From: a virus
Length of the DNA: 28,120 bases
IMG/VR virus record: IMGVR_UViG_3300022213_000024
Coordinates: 1-28,120 of that record
Reading direction: 5' to 3' (one strand)
The translations under genes and the position numbers were made by a program. The notes under the pieces are model-generated. The model was not told the DNA's origin, did not search any database, and saw only the letters and a list, made by a program, of their open reading frames with translations. This document shows, one piece after another, positions 1 to 8,827 of this stretch; positions within the stretch are counted from its first letter, which is position 1, and each line of letters begins with the position of its first letter.

Positions 1-803
1 ACTTTTGCCTGCAAGCGATCAGCAGAAGCGAAGTCTGGATTGTTCGTTACATGGTAATAACCGTAGACCGTTCCCTCGCAGCGCCAGCGGCCCCACGGAA
101 CAAATGTTGGCGAGCCACCGTGTGAGTACTGGTTCAATGAAGCCTGTACCGCGGTTCGATTGGTAGTTGATACAACAGTAGCGCCGTATCGTTGAATATC
201 ACCCGGTAAATAACGATAATATGTTGGTGTCACGCTAGCGGCTACTTCGGCTGCTGTCTGAGGGTTCGACAGCTCACCGATAACTTCTGCGCTTAAAGCG
301 ACAACGTTATCCAGTGCGACCGCAGCCTCCAGTATCCCGGCAGACGTGATACGCAAGAACTTACCCAGGTACCCGGACAACGGTTCAAGCGCCGCCTGCG
401 CATTCGTAATCGCCGCGGTGAGTGGGAAGCGGATAGCCCGACCGATCTTGTTCTCGAGTTCCTGCATGATCAGGAACACTTTGTCCAGCTCGTCGTTGTA
501 GTTGGTGCTCGACCACGGGCCGTTCTGCTGAACGTCTGTGTTCCGCGCGATGGCGATATCGCGGTAGATGGTGACTACCTCACCGCCGGTCATGGGGGTG
601 ACGAACGTGACCGTGCCTCCGGTCTCCTGGCCGGCGCCCGCTACCGTGTAGTCGGTGGTCAACACTTGCAGCACGCCATCGACGTAGATCGTCAGATCGG
701 CCTGCGTGAAGATCGGGAAACTGTAGTCGAAATCAGTCTGCGCCGCGGACGCGGTATACTGGTCGCGAGGGCTGATGTCTTGTACGTCGTCTATGCTTGT
801 CAT
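1..803 (-). CDS. Tail spike/fibre protein, second copy (partial, cut by left edge)
   Basis: The frame opens at ATG (803-801), directly after the TAA of the preceding spike gene, and is still open at base 1, giving about 267 residues. The first ~150 residues match the T7 gp17 N-terminal domain that attaches a fibre to the tail: an MTSIDDVQD start, a FDYSFPIF-like strand, LTTDYTV, GGTVTF, VTIYRDIAIAR and NDELDKVFLIMQEL. They are nearly collinear with the neighbouring spike gene, with one 4-residue indel. A conserved linker (LRITSAGILEAA, ALDNVVALSAEVIGEL) follows. After about residue 200 the sequence diverges completely (YYRYLPGDIQRYGATVVST), so this is a separate receptor-binding or depolymerase module whose body lies outside the window. 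The anchor assignment is solid; the distal function is unknown. Confidence 0.88.
   Translation of the reverse strand, partial: MTSIDDVQDISPRDQYTASAAQTDFDYSFPIFTQADLTIYVDGVLQVLTTDYTVAGAGQETGGTVTFVTPMTGGEVVTIYRDIAIARNTDVQQNGPWSSTNYNDELDKVFLIMQELENKIGRAIRFPLTAAITNAQAALEPLSGYLGKFLRITSAGILEAAVALDNVVALSAEVIGELSNPQTAAEVAASVTPTYYRYLPGDIQRYGATVVSTTNRTAVQASLNQYSHGGSPTFVPWGRWRCEGTVYGYYHVTNNPDFASADRLQAK
269..313. repeat. Direct repeat copy 1 (45 bases) in the spike linker
   Basis: Bases 269-313 are identical to 2201-2245. A second match of 26 bases follows in register (337-362 and 2269-2294), and a 22-base match covers the two gene starts (781-802 and 2725-2746). The repeat encodes the end of the conserved spike anchor linker. 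Confidence 0.9.
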
Positions 804-2747
804 TTAATTTATGTCCGCCCAAGTGCCGTATGATTTATCCACAAACCAGCTAGTTACGCCGTCACTTACCAGTGCGATTGTATCGCCTATAGTAGAACTG
901 CTAATGCGGTCACCCCCAGCATCGGTTAACCCTATAATCTGATCCGTTCCATCCGGGTCTACGCGCAAAGCTTGCGCTGCCATTACCCGGAAGGTAGCTC
1001 GGAAGTTCTCCTGAGCGGCAGCAATGGGCAAAGTAAAAGTAGCCGCAGCGCCCGCCCCAGCATTCGTCCAGATAACATTTTCTTGTATTCTTTTTATTGA
1101 AAAAGCACTTGTCTTTGGAATAATTTCTTGCTCGTGATTGTAAAATGCCCCGTCGGTTCCGTCCCATGCGGTTATATTGGAAATTCCTACCGGGATATTA
1201 GTACAAACCGTTTTGCCTTGATGGTTATTAAACCACGCAGCACTGGCCCCGGTTGAGAAAGCGTCTATGTTCGTCAGCACCAAGGTCACTGTCGATCCTT
1301 CTATATTGAAGGCATATTGGCCAGCTTTCATAGTAAAGCGGAAGTCTGCGACTGTGATCTTGGCTCTGTCAGGGTTGGTGCCGTTATCAACATTAACGCA
1401 AGTCGGAAGGTATTCTGATTTGCAATTGACGATGCTCAGGTTGTCCAAAACACCGGTCAGGTAAATGCCGTTGGTTCCAAGTGGCGCGGATTGTGTATCC
1501 AGCAACGCTACGTTTTCTAAGTGAACGCCAGAACTTGCGGTTGCAAACACCAAGTCGATGTCTTTATCGCAACGTTGCACGATACCATCCGAAATGGATA
1601 TGTTGTTGATGACGGTAAAACCATTGCCACCGTCAGATTCAATCTTAATGCCGCTGGCAAGTCCGGCATTACCAAGCCCGGTAATGCCCTGCGAGCCGTG
1701 CATATTGAACTTCTTGACGTAGAAGTTGAAACCGTTGATGTAATGAATGCCGAAGCTGTTGGCAACCGCTACCGTCGTCTCGCATATGAAGTCTTCTACA
1801 CTGCAATACAGGCAGTTACGCATCCTGATCCAGCCGAGCGCACCTTGTGGGTCTATTGATCCGCCGTACCAATGAACGTTTTTGATGCTGGTTGAACCGG
1901 AATTGCGGACAAAATCGAACATCGGATTGGCAGCATTATCAGTATGGCCGATAATTGTAGCTCCGTATGCTTCGACTTTTATGTTAGAAGCCGTAACAGT
2001 GACTTCGCCTCTTTGTAAATATGTGTACCCGGAAAGGTACTTGACCCCGTGCCCAGAATCGAAAGCAGCTTGAACGGCGCTTGTCATATCGGTAGTGCCG
2101 GGGGTTCCGTTATTTCCGTAACGGTCAACCACGCCCGCTTCATATCTATAGGCTACTGGAGTTATGGAAGCCGCAAGCTCTCCCACAGTTTGGGGGTTCA
2201 ACAGCTCACCGATAACTTCTGCGCTTAAAGCGACAACGTTATCCAAAGCGGTAGCCGCTTCAAGAATGCCGGCAGACGTGATACGCAAGAACTTCCCGAA
2301 GAACCCGGAGATCGGATTCATCTCGGCCTGGGCATTGGTGGATGCCGAAGTGATTGGGAAGCGGATCGCGCGCCCGACTTTATTCTTCAGCTCCTGCATG
2401 ATCAGGAACACTTTGTCCATCTCGTCATTGTAGTTGACGCTGGACCACGGCCCGTTCTGCTGCACATCCGTATCGCGCGCGATAGCGATGTCGCGGTAGA
2501 TGGTGACGATCTCGCCGCCCACCAGCTCGTCACCGATGGCCCGGATCAAGGTCACAGTGCCGCCGGTGTCGTTCCCCTTACCAGTAACCGTGTAGTCGGT
2601 GGTCAGGACCTGAACCTCGCCGTCGATGTCGACTACAAGGTCTTCGTCCAGGAAGATCGGGAACGTGTAATCGAACGCCGTCTGCATGGACGCCGCCACG
2701 TACTGATCACGCGGAGACAGGTCCTGTACGTCGTCTATGCTTGTCAC
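804..2747 (-). CDS. Tail spike with T7-gp17-type anchor and beta-helix body
   Basis: This 647-residue protein starts at GTG, immediately after the TAA of the upstream gene (TAAGTG). Residues 1-150 are a T7 tail-fibre N-terminal domain, followed by a linker shared with the downstream paralogue. From about residue 200 (VDRYGNNGTPGTTDMTSAVQ) the pattern is that of pectate-lyase-like spikes: a short entry helix, then rungs of a right-handed beta-helix rich in G, N, I and V. The last ~100 residues (TFTLPIAAA, LRVDPDGTDQIIG, SDGVTSWFVD) resemble a C-terminal domain common on phage fibres. Inferred role: adsorption, possibly with cleavage of a surface polysaccharide; no catalytic residues can be named from sequence alone. 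The body is AT-richer than the anchor (1081-1140 counts 18/60 G+C), which fits modular exchange. Confidence 0.88.
   Translation of the reverse strand: MTSIDDVQDLSPRDQYVAASMQTAFDYTFPIFLDEDLVVDIDGEVQVLTTDYTVTGKGNDTGGTVTLIRAIGDELVGGEIVTIYRDIAIARDTDVQQNGPWSSVNYNDEMDKVFLIMQELKNKVGRAIRFPITSASTNAQAEMNPISGFFGKFLRITSAGILEAATALDNVVALSAEVIGELLNPQTVGELAASITPVAYRYEAGVVDRYGNNGTPGTTDMTSAVQAAFDSGHGVKYLSGYTYLQRGEVTVTASNIKVEAYGATIIGHTDNAANPMFDFVRNSGSTSIKNVHWYGGSIDPQGALGWIRMRNCLYCSVEDFICETTVAVANSFGIHYINGFNFYVKKFNMHGSQGITGLGNAGLASGIKIESDGGNGFTVINNISISDGIVQRCDKDIDLVFATASSGVHLENVALLDTQSAPLGTNGIYLTGVLDNLSIVNCKSEYLPTCVNVDNGTNPDRAKITVADFRFTMKAGQYAFNIEGSTVTLVLTNIDAFSTGASAAWFNNHQGKTVCTNIPVGISNITAWDGTDGAFYNHEQEIIPKTSAFSIKRIQENVIWTNAGAGAAATFTLPIAAAQENFRATFRVMAAQALRVDPDGTDQIIGLTDAGGDRISSSTIGDTIALVSDGVTSWFVDKSYGTWADIN
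2201..2245. repeat. Direct repeat copy 2 (45 bases) in the spike linker
   Basis: This is the partner of 269-313, in the same orientation, 1932 bases away. It lies just before the point where the two spike proteins stop resembling each other. Confidence 0.9.
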
Positions 2748-5492
2748 TTATTGCGCTCCAAATCGAAGCTCATTACGCTTCTGACGGTAGGTGTTGAGTC
2801 GTGCGGCGAACCGCGGGTCTTCCGCTTCCAAGGTTAATCTGGCAATTGCGTCATACTTGTGCTGGATGTTCTTCACTAGCTCGACCCGCATGTCGGGCGT
2901 TGCCAAAGCATAGCCAGGCTGGTTAAACAAGTCTCTTAACGCTTCCTTGAAAGTCATGCCGTTAGGCGCTGCTCGCGTTCTGGCAATGCGTATCAACGCA
3001 TCGTATTCTTCCATGTCAAGCCGCATCCCCTCAATCCGCTTGCTCGGCATGGTAACCGGCACGTCGCGTGTTTGCTCCATCAACGTCACCAGTTCGTCAA
3101 CAACCGGATCGTTGCTTATTTCACGATCGGGAATAGGTGACATCGGACCGAGCAACGAACCGGCGTACACTCTACGCGGCTCACCGAACACGTCGCGGCG
3201 CGGTGGCGACTCTTCCGACAAACCGAGGATGCCGGACTTGTTACGGATAGCGTCCAGTGTCGTCCACGCTTCTCGCATGTACGGATCATCTATCTGGCCG
3301 AGCTGTGAGCGCAAAGCCGAGAACGGCACGAACGCAGTCGCAAAGTTACGCGACCAGCCAGCGAAATAACGCTGCGGATCGGATAGCATCTCTGTAAAAT
3401 CGGCGATACCCTTGACATAGGTCTTGGACATGGTGTTGTTTGCGATACCGATAATGATGGCGGATACTGCGTTGTTGGTCTGCTGAAGCTCGTCATCCAA
3501 CCCATCTACATCGCTATTGATGTAAGACAAGATTTCAACTGCATCCGCAGTCGCACCGATGACAAAGGCCAGCGGCTCCATGCGCGCATACGAGTGGTAC
3601 TTGTCGCCGACCTTGATCGAATACGGCTGCCAGTCGGACAGCTCGAGCAATGCCCGCGCATCCGGATTGCTCGGACCGGCTCCGGTGATTGTGCCATCCA
3701 TCGCGTAGCTGGCCACAACAGCAGCGGTTGCCGAGCCCATCGTCATGCGAGCCAGCATCATGTCACGCTCCCGGCCGCCGGCTTTCATGGCCGCCCAGAA
3801 CTTCGGGCGGATCAGAGCCACCGGAGAGCGATCCAGAATACCGGCCGTGAAGATATTGACCGGGGTGCGAATGAACGGCGCGAGAAGGGACAACACGGGC
3901 GCAGACCGCAAGAAGAGTTGCGCCTTCTGGCCTACTTCGCCAAGTTGGTTCTGGAAGGTAACGTAGCGAGTATAGTCTTCGGCTGCCTTGATTGCTTCTT
4001 TAGTCGGGTCCTCCATGAACTCCCGAGCAATCCTCGCCGCTTCCTTTTTGGTTGCGACGCCGGTGGCTACTTGGTCATAAACGTGCAGGAATGCTTGACG
4101 TTCTATCTCGCCGCGGTAAGCCAGCGTCTTGAACATTTCGTCGGTCGGCAGCATAAGCCGTTCGGTCGGTGCACGTACGATCTGTCCGATACCAGGAATA
4201 GGTATACCCTTTTTTCCAATCGGTATACGCCAATTCGGGCCGTCCAGCAACGCTTCAGCAAACCGGCCCAATGGCGTTGCGCGTTGTTCCGGCGACAGTA
4301 GATGCTCGGCCGAGATAGAGCGCCGGCGCGTGCCCTCGAATTTCACCACGTCGTCCAGCGCGATGCCAGTCTTCATGGTCTTGGCGAACATGCGAAAGCC
4401 GTCCTTCCACGCCGAGATCGTGCCGTGCGCCAGCGCGGATGCCTCGCCCACCAGCATCCGCTCTTCGGCACCCAGGAACCGCCCGATGCGCGCAGCCACC
4501 GCCGTTTCGGCAATGCCCATCGCTTGCATCATAATGTTTCCTGCTGTGTTGGTCAGGTGCGTCTTCGGACCGGACAGAATCGAGTTGATGAACAGCTCGT
4601 TCAACGTACCCATAAGTTTGGACTGAGTGTACTTCCGCGAGGCTTTGGAAATGGCCGCTGTGTTGTCCATTAGTGCTATGGCGGAAGCTACCCGATCGGT
4701 GCTATGGCCATCCGCTGCATCCACCATTTCGCGAATGCGGCTCCAGTCCACGTTCGCTTCGGTCGGAATGTTGAAGGCGTTCAAGGCACGACCGGCTTCC
4801 GCACGGGCACCCATGAACTGCGTCTGGTACTCACGATGCCACTGGAGCTGACGGCGGAACTTCAACCGGTCCAGGTCCGTCGCCGTACCCTTCGTGATGT
4901 TGGTCGCCAGCGTATGTATCCGCTCGGCGCTCGAGTTCAATACCTGACGAGCAGCCAGAATCGTCTCGGCGTTCAGGATGCCGCCGTTCTCACGCTCTAT
5001 GACCTGTTTGATCACGTCGGTATTCAGATCGAGATCGTCGGCTAATCCCTGAAGCTGCTGATTGGTAATGACCCCGCGCCGCGCTTCATCGATCTTGCCG
5101 GCGTTCTGCTGGGCGACATCGGCGATCGTTGCCTTGATCCCGTCGGTCGTGTTGATAGTGTCGAAGTTGGTCTGGAAGGTCTCGTCCAGCGCGTAGTCTT
5201 TCAGCTCCACTTTCGATAGTCTTTCGGCTTCAGCAGCAACGTCCAGATTCTCTACAATCTGTTCTTTCGGCGTCATTACCTTTTCGGCTGGCGTGATTTC
5301 CGGAGTTGCTTTTACGGGCGGAACTTCTGCTTGCACAGTCGGCTCCACCGGTATCTTCGGTGCCATTTCTTTTTTCGCAGCTTCTTCAACTGCGATCTGG
5401 CCCGGACGTTTGACAACCGCTTCTTTGGCACCTTTCTTGGTACCTTTAAGCAGTCCCTTCTCCAAGCCTTTTGCTATACCGAAATCTGGCAC
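2748..5492 (-). CDS. Large internal virion (ejection) protein, polyvalent-protein type
   Basis: This 914-residue protein starts at GTG with AAGGA about 7 bases upstream, 3 bases after the previous stop. By position (the last large gene before the tail spikes) it corresponds to T7 gp16, the largest ejected core protein. The N-terminus is Lys-rich (1-30), followed by a Pro/Ala/Glu linker (40-80) and a long helical region. Motifs I associate with phage large polyvalent proteins are FINSILSGPKTHLTNTAGN (301-319), LFLRSAPVLSLLAPFIRTP (526-544) and a GP-D-R segment leading to WQPYSIKVGDKYHSYARMEP (621-640). Hydrophobic stretches occur near 530-550 and 578-600. No lytic transglycosylase motif is apparent, unlike T7 gp16. 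The protein has no cysteine. Inferred role: part of the channel built across the envelope during DNA entry. Confidence 0.75.
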   Translation of the reverse strand: MPDFGIAKGLEKGLLKGTKKGAKEAVVKRPGQIAVEEAAKKEMAPKIPVEPTVQAEVPPVKATPEITPAEKVMTPKEQIVENLDVAAEAERLSKVELKDYALDETFQTNFDTINTTDGIKATIADVAQQNAGKIDEARRGVITNQQLQGLADDLDLNTDVIKQVIERENGGILNAETILAARQVLNSSAERIHTLATNITKGTATDLDRLKFRRQLQWHREYQTQFMGARAEAGRALNAFNIPTEANVDWSRIREMVDAADGHSTDRVASAIALMDNTAAISKASRKYTQSKLMGTLNELFINSILSGPKTHLTNTAGNIMMQAMGIAETAVAARIGRFLGAEERMLVGEASALAHGTISAWKDGFRMFAKTMKTGIALDDVVKFEGTRRRSISAEHLLSPEQRATPLGRFAEALLDGPNWRIPIGKKGIPIPGIGQIVRAPTERLMLPTDEMFKTLAYRGEIERQAFLHVYDQVATGVATKKEAARIAREFMEDPTKEAIKAAEDYTRYVTFQNQLGEVGQKAQLFLRSAPVLSLLAPFIRTPVNIFTAGILDRSPVALIRPKFWAAMKAGGRERDMMLARMTMGSATAAVVASYAMDGTITGAGPSNPDARALLELSDWQPYSIKVGDKYHSYARMEPLAFVIGATADAVEILSYINSDVDGLDDELQQTNNAVSAIIIGIANNTMSKTYVKGIADFTEMLSDPQRYFAGWSRNFATAFVPFSALRSQLGQIDDPYMREAWTTLDAIRNKSGILGLSEESPPRRDVFGEPRRVYAGSLLGPMSPIPDREISNDPVVDELVTLMEQTRDVPVTMPSKRIEGMRLDMEEYDALIRIARTRAAPNGMTFKEALRDLFNQPGYALATPDMRVELVKNIQHKYDAIARLTLEAEDPRFAARLNTYRQKRNELRFGAQ

Positions 5493-5495
5493 TGG

Positions 5496-7223
5496 TTAAT
5501 CCTTTTTCGACGTAACTACACCGTTACGTTTTACTTGTTTGATCGTCTTGTCCGGATTGAATACAACAATGTTTTTCGTACCTTCCCCGGCTTTGCGAGA
5601 AACCCCGTCCAGGAACGTAACGCCCGGCACGCCCAACGATTCCAAGTATTGCGCTACTTGCTGCTTTAGGTTATCCGAATAAGGAACACCGGGAAGCGGC
5701 TCTTCGCTGGCAATTCTTTCTAATGCTCTATGTATCGTTTTTCCATCGACATCGCGAATATCCCCCAAGTCATAATGATCCAATTCATACTGAATTTTTT
5801 CTTTCATGTCGTCGGGAATTGCTTTAAGAACACTTGGCTGCTTCTCTATAGGTTTATCCCAATCAAGCATTTTCGCTACTTGCTTATCGGGGATATCAAC
5901 TTCGTACAATGCACCACTAGTAGCAGTTAACTTGACTTGTTTATCCTTGTACTTATTAAGAAAAACAAACGCCTTATCTGTACTTTTATCCCCACTAAAA
6001 ATACTCCCTTTTATCTTATTTAATGCCTTGTTAACATCACCGTTATATAAAGTCAAAAGATCGGCTACTTTTTTTGCGGCTAAAATACCATTGGTTTTAT
6101 CACTGAAAGCAAGCTCACCCACGCTAAAAGCTTTCGGGCTATCAGGAAACGTAAACTTACCGCCAGCTAGTTTGTGGTGATACCCTTGAGCTACACCTTT
6201 GTTCTCAGCAAAATAAAACCCGTGTGCATATGCTTGATTACCCTCTCCAGTTCCGAGCGCAGCCAAATCGAATTTATCGAATACGTGTGGCGATCCGTGA
6301 AACGCCACCATTCCCCGCTGGCCGCGCCTGGTTCCGGGCAACGGGCCTTTACCGAAATCTTCAATTCCCGCTCTGGCTATCTTCAATGAAACAGGAACAG
6401 CTTTCAACAGCCCGTAAACCGCCGCAGTGCCTGTCCAGCTATCAACAGCGTTTTTCCATCGGCCTTCCCACTCGCCTTCATTATCACGATTGGCTATGTA
6501 ATCTATGTAGGCGTTAGCCAACGAACCGTCGGGCGACGCTTTGTTCAACAGCTCGCCGAATCGATTCTCCATATGCCGACCCATGTCCAGCAAATCGCCA
6601 AGTCTACCGTCGTGCGGATCGAATGCTGACGCAGCCGTTACGCCTTCAGCACCCAGCGCCTTGGCTGCATTGAATAGTTTCTGGCCCTGCTTCAGCCCAC
6701 CGAACGCTTTCAGATACCCAATGAACGGAATAGTGAACTGCGTTATACCTTGCACAAGGTTGTCTGAAGTCGTGTTGTTCGCCTCCACTTCATCCGCAAA
6801 CGAATGCGCGGCTTCGAAAACGCCGGGGAACATGGTACGCAGCGGCTCCACCTTTTCAACTGGCGGTAACTTGGGCGGCTTGGCCGTCGCATTCGCTGAC
6901 GGTCCGGGGCCGCCAGGTTCCAGTGCGTCGCCCAACAGATCGGACTGCATTACGTCCGGTGCCGCAGCCATCACATCGTCGATCGTCTCGGTCGTCTCGA
7001 GTGCCGCACGAAAAATGCCCATGCCGATATTACGCGGCAACTTCTTGGTGAACCCCCAGCCGGACAAAAGCCCGGCTCCTAACTTGTTGCCGCCGCCACC
7101 AAACCCGCTGGAGTTGACGAAGCCAGCATCTTTGGCAAACGCCTTCGAATCCGCTTCCTCGGTGTTATCATGCATCCGGGCCAGCGTATCGGCAGCGTAG
7201 GTATCTGAGATTTCAGCAGGCAT
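5496..7223 (-). CDS. Ejection protein with C-terminal ADP-ribosyltransferase-like (ART-PolyVal) domain
   Basis: This 575-residue protein starts at ATG, overlapping the previous stop as TAATG. Residues 1-300 are helical with small hydrophobic stretches (155-200, 262-285) and look like an internal virion protein. From residue 306 the sequence changes to the pattern I know as ADP-ribosyltransferase in polyvalent proteins: FHGSPHVFDKFD (308-319), LGTGEG (323-328), GFYFAEN (335-341), GALYEVDIPD (437-446), MLDWDKPIEKQPS (452-464), then SLGVPGVTFLDGVSRK (529-544) and GEGTKNIVVFNPD (546-558). His309 and the YFAE strand would belong to the NAD pocket. The catalytic acidic residue cannot be fixed by eye. 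A modifying activity on a host target is inference. The domain DNA is strikingly AT-rich. The protein has no cysteine. Confidence 0.8.
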   Translation of the reverse strand: MPAEISDTYAADTLARMHDNTEEADSKAFAKDAGFVNSSGFGGGGNKLGAGLLSGWGFTKKLPRNIGMGIFRAALETTETIDDVMAAAPDVMQSDLLGDALEPGGPGPSANATAKPPKLPPVEKVEPLRTMFPGVFEAAHSFADEVEANNTTSDNLVQGITQFTIPFIGYLKAFGGLKQGQKLFNAAKALGAEGVTAASAFDPHDGRLGDLLDMGRHMENRFGELLNKASPDGSLANAYIDYIANRDNEGEWEGRWKNAVDSWTGTAAVYGLLKAVPVSLKIARAGIEDFGKGPLPGTRRGQRGMVAFHGSPHVFDKFDLAALGTGEGNQAYAHGFYFAENKGVAQGYHHKLAGGKFTFPDSPKAFSVGELAFSDKTNGILAAKKVADLLTLYNGDVNKALNKIKGSIFSGDKSTDKAFVFLNKYKDKQVKLTATSGALYEVDIPDKQVAKMLDWDKPIEKQPSVLKAIPDDMKEKIQYELDHYDLGDIRDVDGKTIHRALERIASEEPLPGVPYSDNLKQQVAQYLESLGVPGVTFLDGVSRKAGEGTKNIVVFNPDKTIKQVKRNGVVTSKKD

Positions 7224-8827
7224 TAGTTAGCACTCTTCTGTTCTAGTTCGCGGATAGTATTTTCCAGCCGCGCCCGATCGGTTTCGTAAATCTTCCGATT
7301 GCGATCCGATAATTCATCAACGCCGCCCAGCTTATCCACGCCCTCGTCCAACAGACGTAACTGCTCTCGGGCCTTGTCTGCTTTTATACCGGCGTTGGTA
7401 CTGATAACAGTCCGTATGACTTCGCGAGAAGCAGGGATAACAGCCGCATCCCGTTCTTTCGGCGGGAGTGCATCGATCTGATCGAATAGCTGCGTTCGGG
7501 CCGTGTCACGGGCGCGCCGTTCCGAGTCTGATAATAGTTGGTTCATTACGCCTGGAACCAATCCGAGGGCACGATCGATACGCCCAAATGCCTCTTTGGC
7601 ATTCTGCGTACTCTTCCAGCTATTTATCTCGTCCCGGCGTTTCTCAATCATCTTGCCGCGGTCTTCCCATGTCAATTTCTGCATGGTAGCCAGATCTAGT
7701 TCGCTGTAATCCAGCACGTTGGTACTGACGTTGAACAAGGTCTCTGGGTCCGACTTGGGTGCGGCAGTCGATGACTGAATCTCGTTCAGCAACGTCCGGG
7801 CGATAGCCGGGCTGATGCTGTCGTTCCGGATACGGTCCAGAAGCCCGCGCTGGGTCAACTCGCCGGCCAACATGGCCGTGGTAGCCTCTCGATCGCCGGC
7901 GTCGTAGCGAGCTTGTGCTTCAGCCGCCATCTGTGACCGCCTGGCGCTCTCCAGCGCATTCCGGTCCCGTAGCTCGGCCAGCAGAGAATTCTCCAGCTTG
8001 GCTTCTTCTTCCGGCGACAGGGACTCTGCGGTTCGGTTGACTTCCTTCAGGTCCTGAATAAATCGGATGGGGTCGCCATAAGGGTCCTCCAGCTCGTTCT
8101 TGAAACGAGCCATAACCGTCTCGGCTATGATCCCCTGCTCGGCTGCATGGCGCGCCATACGGCCCTGTGCGGCCGAGATAGTGCCGTCATTGACCGCAGC
8201 GTCCAGCAAAATGAACAACTTAGCCTCTTCCTCGACCGACTGTGCGTGGGCTTCAGGCGTGTCCTGAGATCGCAGGAAGGCTACTTTGTCGGTCAGGCGG
8301 CTGATCTGTTCCTCTACCAGCTTCTGATCCTCTGCGCGCAGCTCGTTGGCCAAAGCGGTCTGAATACGGGCGAGTCCGTCGCCAGTCCGCTGGTTGTACA
8401 TATCCTTCAGGATACCTTGGGCCTCCGGTGGCGCTTCCGAGATTACGCCTTTCTGCATCTCTTCCATCGCCGCACGGAACGCCTCGGGGTTTGTTCCGGC
8501 CTGAGCCTCCACACGGGCCGCGTTCTCGTCCAGATCGATCTCGGAGCGGATAGCATAACTCCTGAGTGCTGCATTGTTGTAGGCACGCCCGTAGGCCGTC
8601 AAGGTAGACTTGAACTCGGGCGTACCCGTCGTGGCAGCGCCAGCCTCAGCCCCGCTCTTGATCAGGTTCCGCTCAACGATCGGCGCCAGCGTATTGAACC
8701 CGGTACGGGAGAAAGACGCCAGCGAATTAGCCAGCGCGCTCGCAGCCTCCGAAGCGCCGGACGACGTGGACCGGGCCGCTACGTCAATCAGCGTCGGTCG
8801 TTGCAAATCACGGTATCGTGTCGCCAT
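7223..8827 (-). CDS. Internal virion protein, long helical (T7 gp15-like by position)
   Basis: This 534-residue protein starts at ATG, fused to the upstream stop as TAATG; its own stop overlaps the next ATG the same way. It is almost entirely charged, Ala/Glu/Arg-rich and predicted helical, with stretches that could form coiled coils (residues ~155-190, 250-300 and the last 60). It has no cysteine, signal peptide or enzymatic motif. It sits between a gp14-like and two gp16-like genes, the place of the T7 inner-core protein gp15. I do not recognise a specific family, so the role as an ejected core protein rests on position, composition and length. Confidence 0.7.
   Translation of the reverse strand: MATRYRDLQRPTLIDVAARSTSSGASEAASALANSLASFSRTGFNTLAPIVERNLIKSGAEAGAATTGTPEFKSTLTAYGRAYNNAALRSYAIRSEIDLDENAARVEAQAGTNPEAFRAAMEEMQKGVISEAPPEAQGILKDMYNQRTGDGLARIQTALANELRAEDQKLVEEQISRLTDKVAFLRSQDTPEAHAQSVEEEAKLFILLDAAVNDGTISAAQGRMARHAAEQGIIAETVMARFKNELEDPYGDPIRFIQDLKEVNRTAESLSPEEEAKLENSLLAELRDRNALESARRSQMAAEAQARYDAGDREATTAMLAGELTQRGLLDRIRNDSISPAIARTLLNEIQSSTAAPKSDPETLFNVSTNVLDYSELDLATMQKLTWEDRGKMIEKRRDEINSWKSTQNAKEAFGRIDRALGLVPGVMNQLLSDSERRARDTARTQLFDQIDALPPKERDAAVIPASREVIRTVISTNAGIKADKAREQLRLLDEGVDKLGGVDELSDRNRKIYETDRARLENTIRELEQKSAN

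Noticed and set aside
3594-4301. Plus-strand open frame of 235 codons
   Set aside because: It lies wholly opposite the 914-residue ejection gene, has Arg/His-rich shadow composition, and shows no recognisable family.
2748-5492. Lytic transglycosylase domain as in T7 gp16
   Set aside because: The N-terminus is a Lys-rich and Pro/Ala linker; no ES-type catalytic motif is visible.
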